Origin: Streptomyces sp. NBC_01275
GTDB taxonomy: Bacteria; Actinomycetota; Actinomycetes; Streptomycetales; Streptomycetaceae
Reading direction: 5' to 3'
Length of the DNA: 64,000 nt
Assembly (NCBI RefSeq): GCF_026340655.1
Contig: NZ_JAPEOZ010000001.1
Coordinates: 5,332,001 to 5,396,000, forward strand
The notes beneath the pieces were generated by a model, which was not told where the DNA came from, ran no database searches, and was given only the letters and a program-made list of their open reading frames with translations. The translations under genes and the position numbers were made by a program. Below are positions 1 to 8,409 of the stretch, piece by piece. The stretch's first letter is position 1, and every line of letters begins with the position of its first letter.

Positions 1-2
1 TC

Positions 3-827
3 ATGAGTACGACAGGCGCGTCCGCCGATCCGCTCGCGGCCCTGGGCTCGCTGCCCGGCGTGGCCGAATCCGTGGAGTCCATGCGCAAGGCCGTGGACCG
101 GGTCTACGGACACCGGGTCATGCGGCGCCGCAGCACCGAGCTCACCTCCGAGGCCGCCCTGCGTGGCGCGCGTGGCTCGGCGGCGCTGTCCGGCGCGGAC
201 TGGGCCCTGGAGGAGGTGCGTCGCCGCAGCGACTTCAGCGTCGACGACGAGGCGCGCGTCATGGGGGCCGCCCTGCGGCTGACCGCCGAGGCGGGCCAGT
301 TGCTGTCGATCTGGCGGCAGTCGCCGCTGCGGGTGCTGGCGCGACTGCACCTGGTGGCCGGGGCGAGCAACGGCGACGAGGTCGGGCGGCCACGGCAGGC
401 CGGTGAGGCGGTCGACGAGCCGCTGATCGAGCTTCCGCTGCCCGGCGCCGCCGAGGTGGCCGGCCGGCTGGAGGGGCTGTCCGAGCTGATCATCGCGGGC
501 GGCTCCGCGCCCGCCCTGGTGACGGCCGCCGTCGTGCACGGCGAACTCCTCGCCCTGCGTCCCTTCACCTCCCGCAACGGTCTGGTCGCCCGCGCCGCCG
601 AGCGCATCGTCCTGATCGGCAGCGGTCTCGACCCCAAGTCGGTCTGCCCCGCCGAGGTGGGTCACGCCGAGCTGGGCCGGGCGGCCTACCTGGCGGCCCT
701 GGACGGCTATGTCTCCGGCACTCCGGAGGGCATGGCGGCCTGGATCGCCCACTGCGGCAGGGCGGTCGAGTTGGGCGCCCGCGAGTCGACGGCGGTGTGC
801 GAGGCGCTGCAGCGCGGGGCGGCGTAA
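3..827 (+). CDS. Fic-fold-like protein with degenerate active-site motif
   Basis: The 274-residue protein opens at an ATG at base 3, so its ribosome binding site lies outside the window. It is largely helical. Near residues 180-200 it has a sequence recalling the Fic AMP-transferase signature HPFx(D/E)GNGRxxR, read here as RPFTSRNGLVAR. The catalytic His is Arg and the GNGR loop is only partly kept, so AMPylation activity is doubtful. Orthologues next to the tad locus and the HAD phosphatase are common in Streptomyces and are annotated variously as Fic-family or oxidoreductase. The role is unknown; the family assignment is from memory of this neighbourhood and the motif. Confidence 0.6.
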   Translation: MSTTGASADPLAALGSLPGVAESVESMRKAVDRVYGHRVMRRRSTELTSEAALRGARGSAALSGADWALEEVRRRSDFSVDDEARVMGAALRLTAEAGQLLSIWRQSPLRVLARLHLVAGASNGDEVGRPRQAGEAVDEPLIELPLPGAAEVAGRLEGLSELIIAGGSAPALVTAAVVHGELLALRPFTSRNGLVARAAERIVLIGSGLDPKSVCPAEVGHAELGRAAYLAALDGYVSGTPEGMAAWIAHCGRAVELGARESTAVCEALQRGAA

Positions 828-906
828 CGGTCCACGCGCGCGTGGAGCGGGTTGTGGGGTGCGGGTTGTGGGGTGCGGCGTACGGGATACAGGGGTTCGG
901 GGTACG

Positions 907-930
907 AAAAAAGGCCCCCGCGCGGGGGCC
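907..930 (-). terminator. intrinsic terminator of the minus-strand RNA
   Basis: The minus strand reads a perfect 9-bp GC hairpin (ggcccccgc/gcgggggcc, bases 913-930) followed directly by six T residues (complement of A907-A912). Because the T-run is only on the minus strand, it terminates leftward transcription. It does not face the Fic-like gene that ends at 827. Confidence 0.8.
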
Positions 931-1130
931 GGACAAAGGGTTGCGGCGGTACGAGTCCTCGTACCGCCGCTGGCATGTTCACCGGGTTACCAAGCGTCCT
1001 CGAAATATTGCCCATCAGGTCGGGAACTTCGCCCGTCACCTGGTGCGGCTGGCCCGTAATCGACGGGTCGACGTCGCGTGGGTGCTCGATGTTCATGCGC
1101 GGTCCGTGGGGCCAAATGCGTTATTAAGGT
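907..1130 (-). ncRNA. candidate 6S-like small RNA (scr3559-type)
   Basis: This intergenic stretch has no convincing gene but a minus-strand transcript can be inferred. It ends in a strong intrinsic terminator (907-930), preceded by a second 13-bp hairpin at 943-955/958-970. Inside, the minus strand can fold as a rod. GCATG near 1097 pairs with CATGC near 973, followed by a short internal loop and four more pairs. CACCAGGT (1038-1045) pairs with ACCTGATG (1013-1020) around the apical loop, leaving an open AU-rich middle. S. coelicolor is reported to carry a 6S-like RNA, scr3559, between the HAD-type gene and its neighbour at this locus. The 5' end is a guess. Confidence 0.5.
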
Positions 1131-1240
1131 GATCCTCTCGGATGTCCTTGGTCTCGCGGGCCGATGAGTCCTTTGTACTCCAGGACCTGGGTAAGCGGAA
1201 GTCCAGGCTGCACTTCTTTACTTTTACTCTCAAACAGGAG

Positions 1241-2074
1241 CTAAACGGTCGCCGACCGGCGACGACTGGCGTACCAGACGAGGCCCGCGGTGGCCGCCGC
1301 GGCTCCTATGGCCGCGGCCGCGACGAGCGCCGGGCGGGGCGGTACGGAGAATCTGGGGATCCGCTGCTTGAGGCGCACCGGCCGATGGAAGTCGAGAATC
1401 GGCCACCCGCGCGCGACGGCCTCGCGCCGCAGGGCCCGGTCCGGGTTCACGGCGTGCGGATGGCCCACCGCCCGCAGCATCGGCAGATCCGTCGCCGAGT
1501 CGCTGTAGGCGTAGCAGCGCGAGAGGTCGTACCCCTCGGACTCGGCCAGCTCCTTGACCGCCTCCGCCTTCGTCGGGCCGTACGCGTAGTACTCCACCTC
1601 GCCGGTGAAACAGCCGTCCTCGCCCACGACCATGCGCGTCGCGACCACGCGGTCCGCGCCCAGCAGCTCGCCGATCGGCTCGACCACCTCGGCGCCCGAC
1701 GTGGACACGATGACGACGTCGCGGCCGGCGGCGTGGTGCTCCTCGATGAGGGAGGCCGCCTCGTCGTAGATGAGCGGGTCGATCAGGTCGTGCAGGGTCT
1801 CGGCAACGATCTCCTTCACCTGCTGGACGTTCCAGCCGCGCACGAGCCCGGACAGGTACTCGCGGGTCCGTTCCATCTGGTCGTGGTCCATACCGCCCAC
1901 GAGGAAGACGAACTGGGCATATGCGGTACGCAAGGCCGCCCTGCGGTTGATCAGCCCGCCTTGGTAGAAGGACTTGCTGAAGGTGAGCGTGCTCGACTTC
2001 GCAATGACCGTCTTGTCCAGGTCAAAGAAGGCCGCTGTGCGGGGCAAGGAGTGGTTTTCCACAACCCTGAGCAT
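1241..2074 (-). CDS. HAD-superfamily hydrolase, subfamily IB (PSPase-like)
   Basis: Predicted phosphatase of 277 residues. Motif I is FFDLDKT near residue 20, with the nucleophilic and acid/base Asp pair. Motif II is the Ser in VIVSTSG. Motifs III/IV lie around the conserved Lys in GPTKAE and in YSDSATDLPML, which binds Mg2+. The C-terminus ends in a single hydrophobic helix followed by Arg residues, suggesting membrane anchoring with the catalytic domain in the cytoplasm. I start at the ATG at 2074, 17 residues before motif I; upstream in-frame ATGs add a non-homologous extension. It is divergent from the tad locus. The S. coelicolor counterpart is annotated as a morphological differentiation-associated protein; the substrate is unknown. 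Confidence 0.85.
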   Translation of the reverse strand: MLRVVENHSLPRTAAFFDLDKTVIAKSSTLTFSKSFYQGGLINRRAALRTAYAQFVFLVGGMDHDQMERTREYLSGLVRGWNVQQVKEIVAETLHDLIDPLIYDEAASLIEEHHAAGRDVVIVSTSGAEVVEPIGELLGADRVVATRMVVGEDGCFTGEVEYYAYGPTKAEAVKELAESEGYDLSRCYAYSDSATDLPMLRAVGHPHAVNPDRALRREAVARGWPILDFHRPVRLKQRIPRFSVPPRPALVAAAAIGAAAATAGLVWYASRRRSATV

Positions 2075-2208
2075 AGGGGCAGCCCATTCGGCGTAAGGTG
2101 GGCGCGTGGGTTTGCCTGAGAGGCCTCTCGGGTACACCATGGAAGTCACGGATCGTTCGCGACCGTGCTAACCCGGTCCGGCTCCTCCCCCCCCGAGTCG
2201 GCCGTGGA

Positions 2209-2243
2209 GACGACCCCCGCTCTCCCCCCCGGCGGGGGTCGTC
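2209..2243 (+). terminator. GC-rich perfect hairpin, possible terminator
   Basis: A perfect 12-bp inverted repeat, gacgacccccgc (2209-2220) and its complement (2232-2243), with an 11-nt loop. It sits between the divergent HAD gene and the tad operon, where no coding sequence is evident. Nearby T-rich sequence follows at about 2259. With the hairpin at 2295 it would end a short rightward transcript. Confidence 0.5.
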
Positions 2244-2294
2244 GCATGTCCGGGTGTGTTTTTCCCCTTCTGTGCGCGGCCGTGGTGCCGCATC

Positions 2295-2318
2295 GAGGCG
2301 GCTGCGGCCGCCTCTTTT
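2295..2318 (+). terminator. intrinsic terminator in an intergenic region
   Basis: The plus strand reads gaggcggc, a 4-nt loop, gccgcctc, then TTTT: an 8-bp stem with a short U-tract. No gene on the plus strand lies upstream within the window after 827, so the transcript it ends would be a leader-like or small RNA starting near 2090-2200. Confidence 0.55.
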
Positions 2319-2387
2319 GCATGCCCACCGCCCGTCACTGTGGGTAGTCATCGCACGGCTCTGTGGAAGTCGCGACACGGGACGACC

Positions 2388-2446
2388 AGGGGGAAGTCAG
2401 GGGACAGTCAGGGGAAGTCAGGGGAAGTCGGGGGACGGTCAGGGGG
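2388..2446 (+). repeat. short G-rich tandem repeats upstream of the tad operon
   Basis: About six imperfect copies of a 10-11-bp unit resembling ggggaagtca run head to tail, with variants ggggacagtca and gggggacggtc. They lie about 300 bp upstream of the first tad gene. Function is unknown: regulator binding, a G-rich structure, or slippage-generated filler are all possible. Confidence 0.6.
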
Positions 2447-2487
2447 CAGTGCAGCCGTCACCGGTTTGGGTGACGGCGATATTCACA

Positions 2488-2526
2488 TTCGTCCACTCGT
2501 CCACAGTTTTCCACCAAGATCCACAC
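2488..2526 (+). promoter_or_regulatory. cluster of DnaA-box-like TCCAC sites
   Basis: Four TCCAC cores lie in 39 bp, in the contexts ttcgTCCAC, tcgTCCACA, tttTCCACC and agaTCCACA. The Streptomyces DnaA box is TTGTCCACA, so the matches are partial. The stretch is unusually AT-rich for the region and lies about 200 bp before the tad start, so it probably belongs to the promoter or operator region. DnaA binding is inference only. Confidence 0.3.
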
Positions 2527-2719
2527 GATTTCCGGGTTCGTTGCACCGTGATTCCAACGCGTCCGCTCGGGCCGACTTCACGCCCGGTTCCGTTCTGCGG
2601 TGCGCGTACGGCCGGTTTCTGTCGGCCGTTTCAAGGAGACCGGACGCCGGTTCTCCGCATGTCCGGGAATCGCGGGGCCGCAGGGATTGCCTGCCCCGCA
2701 GCAAAGGGGGATGGAAATC

Positions 2720-3820
2720 ATGGCCGGAGCCGTCACACACGACCCGCCGCCCACCGCCGGAGGGCGACAGGGCAAGCCGTTGATCGTCACGGAGGACGCG
2801 GAGCTCCTCGACGACCTGCTGCGCCTGTGCGCCGCGGCGGGCGCGACACCCGAGGTACACCACTCGGCGCCGGAGCGCCGGGGCTGGGAGTCCGCGCCGC
2901 TCGTCCTGGTCGGCGACGACGCCGCCCGCCGGGTGCGCGGGGCCGCCCGCCGACGCGGAGTGGTCCTCGTCGGCCGCGACCAGGATGACTCCGGGGTATG
3001 GCGGCGCGCTGTGGAGATCGGCGCCGACCACGTCCTGATGCTGCCCGACGGCGAGCAGTGGCTGGTCGACCGCATCGCCGACGTCGCCGAAGGCATCGGC
3101 CGACCCGCGCTCACCGTCGGCGTCATCGGCGGACGCGGCGGCGCCGGAGCGTCCACGCTCGCGTGCGCCCTCGCCGTCACCTCCGCGCGGGAAGGGCTGC
3201 GGACCCTTCTGGTGGACGCCGATCCGCTGGGCGGCGGACTCGACGTCCTCCTCGGCGGAGAGACCGCCGAGGGCCTGCGCTGGCCCGCGTTCGCCGCCTC
3301 GCGCGGACGGGTCGGCGGCGGAGCCCTGGAGGAGTCGCTGCCCAGCCTGCACTCGCTGCGGGTGCTCAGCTGGGACCGCGGCGACTGCGTCGCGATCCCG
3401 CCACAGGCCGTCCGCGCGGTGCTCGCGGCGGCCCGGCGCCGGGGCGGCACGGTCGTCGTCGACCTGCCCCGCCGGATCGACGACGGGGTCGCCGAGGTCC
3501 TCGCCCAGCTCGACGTCGGGCTCCTTGTGGTCCCCGCCGAGCTGCGGGGCGTCGCGGCGGCCGCACGGGTGGCCTCCTCGGTCGGCATGATGCTGCGCGA
3601 TCTGCGGGTGGCGGTGCGCGGCCCGTACGCGCCCGGCCTCGACGACCGCGGGGTGGCCCGGCTGCTCAGCCTTCCCCTGGCCGGTGAGGTGCCCGTGGAA
3701 TCCGGGCTGCTGCGACCGGACGGCGGCAAGGCGCCGCCGGGTGCGGCGGCGCGCGGGCCTCTCGCCCGCTTCTGCAAGGAGTTCTGGGAGCGGGCCCTGA
3801 CCGAGGCGGGCGGCTCATGA
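2720..3820 (+). CDS. ssd: CpaE/TadZ-like septum site-determining protein
   Basis: A MinD/ParA-superfamily protein of 366 residues. The N-terminal about 130 residues form a degenerate receiver-like domain. From about residue 135 it has the deviant P-loop GVIGGRGGAGASTLACALA, in which the usual GK[ST] is GAS, followed by LLVDADPLGGGLDVLLG. This matches actinobacterial Ssd/CpaE proteins, which localise Tad machinery or affect septum placement. I chose the ATG at 2720 because AAAGGGGG (2703-2710) sits 9 nt upstream; the ATG at 2711 is too close. Its stop overlaps the tadA start by four bases, so it heads the tad operon. Confidence 0.85.
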   Translation: MAGAVTHDPPPTAGGRQGKPLIVTEDAELLDDLLRLCAAAGATPEVHHSAPERRGWESAPLVLVGDDAARRVRGAARRRGVVLVGRDQDDSGVWRRAVEIGADHVLMLPDGEQWLVDRIADVAEGIGRPALTVGVIGGRGGAGASTLACALAVTSAREGLRTLLVDADPLGGGLDVLLGGETAEGLRWPAFAASRGRVGGGALEESLPSLHSLRVLSWDRGDCVAIPPQAVRAVLAAARRRGGTVVVDLPRRIDDGVAEVLAQLDVGLLVVPAELRGVAAAARVASSVGMMLRDLRVAVRGPYAPGLDDRGVARLLSLPLAGEVPVESGLLRPDGGKAPPGAAARGPLARFCKEFWERALTEAGGS

Positions 3821-5112
3821 GCACGCCGACCGGGCCGGCCCGGTCGCGAGGCACCGGGACGCTGCTCGACGGCGTACGCCAGTGGCTGGCCGAGAGCGGG
3901 GCCGAACCGACGCCCGCGCGCGTGGCGCAGGCACTGCGGGAGCAAGGACGCGTCCTCGGAGACGCGGAGGTCCTCGGCGCGGCGGAGCACCTGCGGTCCG
4001 AACTGGTCGGCAGCGGGCCCCTGGAGCCACTGCTGGCCGACCCGTCGGTGACCGACGTGCTGGTGTCGGCCCCCGACCGGGTCTGGGTCGACCGGGGCGG
4101 CGGCCTGGAGCTGACCGCCGTCTCCTTCCCGGACGCGGCAGCCGTACGACGCCTCGCGCAGCGCCTGGCCGCGGTGGCCGGACGTCGGCTGGACGACGCC
4201 CGACCCTGGGCGGACGCCCGGCTGCCCGACGGGACACGGCTGCACGCGGTGCTGCCCCCGGTCGCCGTCGGCTGCACCTGCCTGTCCCTGCGTGTCGTAC
4301 GGCCGCGGGCTTTCACGCTCGACGAACTGGTGGCCGCGGGCACGGTGCCGCCGGGCGGGGACCGGGTGCTGCGGGCTCTGCTGAGGGCGCGGCTGTCCTT
4401 CCTGGTCAGCGGCGGCACCGGCAGCGGCAAGACGACGCTGCTGAGTGCGCTGCTGGGGCTGGTCGGGCCGGGGGAGCGGATCGTGCTCGCGGAGGACTCG
4501 GCGGAGCTGAGGCCGGATCACCCGCACGTCGTCCGTCTGGAGTCCAGGCCCGCCAACCAGGAGGGGGCCGGGCTCGTCACCCTCGAGGACCTGGTGCGGC
4601 AGGCCCTGCGGATGCGGCCGGACCGGCTCGTCGTGGGTGAGGTCCGCGGCCCGGAGGTCGTCCACCTGCTGGCAGCCCTCAACACAGGTCACGAGGGCGG
4701 CTGCGGGACGGTCCACGCCAACGCGGCCGCGGACGTCCCCGCCCGGCTGGAGGCCCTCGGCACGGCCGCCGGGCTCGACCGGGCCGCGCTGCACAGCCAG
4801 TTGGCGGCCGCGCTGTCGGTGGTTCTGCACCTGGTCCGCGACCCGGCCGGGCGGCGGCGGATCGCCGAGGTGCACGTGCTGGAGCGGGACCCGTCCGGGC
4901 TGGTGCGAACCGTGCCGGCGCTGCGGTGGCAGGCGGACGCGTTCGCCCACGAGCGGGGCTGGGAGCGGCTGCGGGAGCTGCTGCGGAGCCAAGGAGGCCG
5001 AGAAGAAAGCGAAGACGGAGGTCGAGAAGAAAGCCGAGCACGTCAAGCACGCCAAGCAGGCCAGGAGAGCCGATTCGAGAGGGCGCAGGGGAGCGATGAA
5101 CATGATGGGTGA
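3817..5112 (+). CDS. tadA: TadA/CpaF-type secretion ATPase
   Basis: Cytoplasmic hexameric ATPase that powers Tad pilus or type II-like secretion. The 431-residue product carries the N-terminal CpaF fold and Walker A SGGTGSGKTTLLSALL near residue 200. It also has the Asp box around LAEDSAELRPDH, Walker B MRPDRLVVGEVRGPE near 270 and the His box TGHEGGCGTVHANAA near 290. Length is normal for the family. The last 45 residues are a charged Glu/Arg/Gln tail of low complexity. The start overlaps the previous stop (ATGA), and tadB begins 17 nt before this stop, so translation is probably coupled. Confidence 0.93.
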   Translation: MSTPTGPARSRGTGTLLDGVRQWLAESGAEPTPARVAQALREQGRVLGDAEVLGAAEHLRSELVGSGPLEPLLADPSVTDVLVSAPDRVWVDRGGGLELTAVSFPDAAAVRRLAQRLAAVAGRRLDDARPWADARLPDGTRLHAVLPPVAVGCTCLSLRVVRPRAFTLDELVAAGTVPPGGDRVLRALLRARLSFLVSGGTGSGKTTLLSALLGLVGPGERIVLAEDSAELRPDHPHVVRLESRPANQEGAGLVTLEDLVRQALRMRPDRLVVGEVRGPEVVHLLAALNTGHEGGCGTVHANAAADVPARLEALGTAAGLDRAALHSQLAAALSVVLHLVRDPAGRRRIAEVHVLERDPSGLVRTVPALRWQADAFAHERGWERLRELLRSQGGREESEDGGREESRARQARQAGQESRFERAQGSDEHDG

Positions 5113-5965
5113 GGTGACGGCGGGAGCGGCTGTGGCGTGCCTCGGGGTGGCTGTCGGCCTGATGGGTGGGCCGTACTCCGGCGCCCGGCGGGCGCAGTTG
5201 CTGCTCGCCGGAGGCGGGGCGGTCGGCAGCGGGCCTCCGTCGTGGCCCGAGCTGGCCGGTGAGCTGCGGCGGCTCCGGGGACGCTGGCGGCCCGAGTGGT
5301 GGGCGCCGGTCGTCGGACTGGCCCTGGCGGTGCTGGGCGCCTCGGTGCTCCCGGTCGTCGCGGGGGCGGCCGTCGTACCTCTGCTGCGCCGGGTGCGGCG
5401 GGCCGGTCGGGCACGGCGGGCGCGGGAGGGGCGAGCGGACGCGGTGATCGCACTGTGCGGGGCGCTCGCCGGGGAGGTGCGTGCGGGACGGCAGCCCGGC
5501 GAGGCGTTGCAGCGGGCCGCGCAGGACTCCGGCGGGCTGGGCCCGGCACAGGCGACGGTGCTGGCGGCGGCCCGGTTCGGCGGGGACGTGCCCAGGGCGC
5601 TCGCGGCCGCGGCACGGCAACCGGGAGCCGACGGACTGCTGGGACTCGCGGCGTGCTGGCGGGTGGCCGTGGACCAGGGCGCGGGCCTCGCGTCCGGACT
5701 CGACCGCCTCGAAGGGGCGCTGCGTGCGGAGCGCGACCAACGTGCCGACCTGCGCGCCCAGTTGGCCGGACCTCGTTCCACGGCCGTCATGCTCGCCGGC
5801 CTGCCGATCCTGGGCCTCCTCCTGGGCGCGGCGCTCGGCGCCGACCCCCTGCACGTCCTGCTGCACACCGGACCCGGGCTGGGCTGTCTCCTCGTCGGCG
5901 GCGCCCTGGAGGCCGTGGGGATGTGGTGGGCGCTGCGGATCGTACGGAACGCGGAGGCGACATGA
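5096..5965 (+). CDS. tadB: TadB-type inner-membrane platform protein
   Basis: The 289-residue membrane protein has an N-terminal hydrophobic segment (about 5-25), a second pair near 70-100, a cytoplasmic T2SSF-like helical domain (about 105-215) and two C-terminal membrane helices (LAGLPILGLLLGAALG and LGCLLVGGALEAVGMWW). With TadC it should form the membrane platform on which the TadA ATPase acts. The start is the ATG at 5096, behind GCAGGGGAG; an upstream reading frame exists only because it shadows tadA. It ends ATGA-overlapped with tadC. Confidence 0.85.
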   Translation: MNMMGEVTAGAAVACLGVAVGLMGGPYSGARRAQLLLAGGGAVGSGPPSWPELAGELRRLRGRWRPEWWAPVVGLALAVLGASVLPVVAGAAVVPLLRRVRRAGRARRAREGRADAVIALCGALAGEVRAGRQPGEALQRAAQDSGGLGPAQATVLAAARFGGDVPRALAAAARQPGADGLLGLAACWRVAVDQGAGLASGLDRLEGALRAERDQRADLRAQLAGPRSTAVMLAGLPILGLLLGAALGADPLHVLLHTGPGLGCLLVGGALEAVGMWWALRIVRNAEAT

Positions 5966-6768
5966 GCGCGGAAGTTGTCCACAGGCTGGGGGTGGCCGTG
6001 GGGATCGCGCTGGCTCTCGGATGGCTGGCGCGGTGGCTGGAGAGCGTGCGGTGCGAACGCCGGACCCGGCAGCGCCTGGGCGAGGTGCTGCCCCAGGAGA
6101 CGGCTCCGGCGCCCCTGGAGACGGCTCCGGACGTTTCGCGCGAGGGGGTGCGGGAGGTCGTTCGGCTGTGGCTGCCCGAGGCGGCGGTGGCCGGTGCCGG
6201 GTGGGCGGTGGTCGGTGGCGTCGCCGGTCTCGTTCTGGGGCTGATCGGCGCGGTGGGGCTGTGGCGGTGGCGTCGTCGGCGACCGGAGGCGGGCTCCGTG
6301 AGCGAGGCCGATGCCCGGCTCGCCGCCCGGCAACTCCCGCTCGCCGCCGACCTGCTGGCCGCGTGCATCGCGGCGGGCGCCGGTCCGGTGATCGCCGCGC
6401 AGGCCGTGGGCGAAGCCCTGGGCGGCCCGGTCGGGGAAGGTCTCGCACGGGGTGCCGCCGAGGTGCGGCTGGGCGGCGAACCGGCCACCGCCTGGCGTGG
6501 GTTGGCCTCGGCGCCCGGTGCGGCCGCCCTGGCCCGGCTGCTGGAGCGGGCCGGCGTCTCCGGGCTGCCGACGGCGGTGCCGGTCGCCCGGCTCGCCGCG
6601 GACGCCCGCGCCGACTGGACGCGCGCCGCGACGGCTCGGGCCCGCCGGGCGGCCGTGCTGGTCACCGCGCCGGTGGGGCTGTGCTTCCTGCCCGCCTTCA
6701 TCACGGTCGGGGTGGTGCCCCTCGTGATCGGGCTCGCGGGCGGGGCGCTGGGAGGGGGTGTGCCGTGA
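5962..6768 (+). CDS. tadC: TadC-type inner-membrane platform protein
   Basis: A T2SSF-domain protein of 268 residues. It has an N-terminal membrane segment (VAVGIALALGWLARWL) and a pair around residues 72-95. A cytoplasmic helical domain follows, with the family-typical LPLAADLLAACIAAG near 115, and the C-terminal segment is VGLCFLPAFITVGVVPLVIGLAGGALGG. The start ATG at 5962 overlaps the tadB stop. It completes a minimal TadA-TadB-TadC engine. No prepilin peptidase (TadV) or outer secretin is seen, as expected for a Gram-positive. Confidence 0.85.
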   Translation: MSAEVVHRLGVAVGIALALGWLARWLESVRCERRTRQRLGEVLPQETAPAPLETAPDVSREGVREVVRLWLPEAAVAGAGWAVVGGVAGLVLGLIGAVGLWRWRRRRPEAGSVSEADARLAARQLPLAADLLAACIAAGAGPVIAAQAVGEALGGPVGEGLARGAAEVRLGGEPATAWRGLASAPGAAALARLLERAGVSGLPTAVPVARLAADARADWTRAATARARRAAVLVTAPVGLCFLPAFITVGVVPLVIGLAGGALGGGVP

Positions 6769-6870
6769 GCGTGCGATGAGGCTGACCGAGAGACCGGCCG
6801 GGCCGAGAGACCGGCCGGGCCGAGAGATCAAGACAACACACCAACAGGAACGAACCTCACGGGGGTTGAG

Positions 6871-7066
6871 ATGGGCAAGGCGGTACGGGCGCGGTTGCGT
6901 GCCCACGTGTGCAAGGTGCGTGCGGCGCGCAGGGACGCGGGGATGGTGACCTCGGAGTACGCGATGGGGATCGTGGCGGCGGTGGCGTTCGCGGTGATCC
7001 TCTACCAGGTGGTGACGAGCGAGACCGTGAGCGCGGAGTTGCAGGACATCGTGAAGCGGGCGCTCA

Positions 7067-7080
<14 letters not shown>
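6871..7080 (+). CDS. Flp-pilin-like small protein (DUF4244)
   Basis: A 69-residue protein with a basic N-terminus followed by RDAGMVTSEYAMGIVAAVAFAV, a prepilin-like junction of charged leader, Gly, Glu at +5 of the mature part, and one hydrophobic helix. This is the DUF4244 pattern seen in actinobacterial tad loci, and it probably supplies the pilin subunit. The ATG at 6871 follows GGGGTTGAG. There is a 100-bp gap after tadC containing two copies of gagagaccggccgggcc, so a separate ribosome entry or processing site is possible. Confidence 0.8.
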
Positions 7081-7596
<516 letters not shown>

Positions 7597-7600
<4 letters not shown>

Positions 7601-8409
7601 AGAGTCGTCTCGGCGGAGGCCGCGGTCGCCCTTCCCCTCGCGGCTCCGCGGTCACCCGGAGCGGTACCGGTCCCGCGACCGTCGGCCGGGATCGCCGCTC
7701 CTGGACTGTTCGCAGCGGTCACCTTTCCTCGACCGTTCGCAGCGGTCACTTTCCCTCGACCGTTCGCAGCGATCGCCTTCCCTCGGCCGTCTGCGGCGAT
7801 CGCCGTTCCGCGGCCGTCGGTGACGAGGGGCGCTTCTCCGCCGGAGTGCGCGGGGATCGCGGCTCCGCCACCGTCTGGAGTCTCGGGGTGATCGGTGTGC
7901 TGTGCGTGGTGTTCGGCGTCGTGCTCCTGCTCGGGCAGGCCGTGGTGGCCCGGCACCGTGCCGCCGGGGGTGCCGATCTGGCGGCGCTCGCTGCGGCGGA
8001 CCACTGGGCGGACGGCGAGGCGGAGGCCTGTGTCCGGGCGGAGCGGGTGGCCCGGGCGCAGAGCGCGCGGGTGGTGCGGTGCACGGTCGTCGGGGAGGTC
8101 TCGGACCTGACGGCGGCGTCTGGAAGCGGGCCGTTCGCCGCCGAGGTCAGGGCGCGGGCGGGTCCTGGGTGGCCGGTGCCGCCGCCTCCTGCCGATCCGC
8201 CGGTTGAGGCGCCGCCCGCTCCTCCGGCCGATCAGCCGACGGACGCTCCGGCCGGGCCTCCGCCCGTCCCTTCGTCCGTCCCACCGCCCGTCGCATCCCC
8301 TGTCCGTTCGCCTGCTCCTCGGTCGGCTCCTCCTGCACCGTCCCCGCCTGCTCCCGCGTCGGAGGCTCCTCCGCCTTCTCCTGGGGAGCCCCGCGCAGCA
8401 GTTCCGTGA
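7597..8409 (+). CDS. TadG/Rv3654c-like secreted protein with Pro-rich tail
   Basis: Of 270 residues, only about 90-170 look family-like: RGSATVWSLGVIGVLCVVFGVVLLLGQAVV is a TadE/G-type membrane helix, followed by RAAGGADLAALAAADHW. The N-terminal 90 residues contain short repeats built on TVRSGHLSS/TVRSGHFPS/TVRSDRLPS. The C-terminal 100 residues are Pro/Ala/Ser-rich and lie antisense to the 3' coding end of the helicase gene (overlap 8147-8409). The N- and C-terminal extensions are probably disordered. It closes the tad operon. Confidence 0.7.

Noticed and set aside
2488..2526. DnaA-box-like cluster considered as a replication origin
   Set aside because: Only four partial matches, no dnaA/dnaN neighbours and a conserved non-origin gene context.
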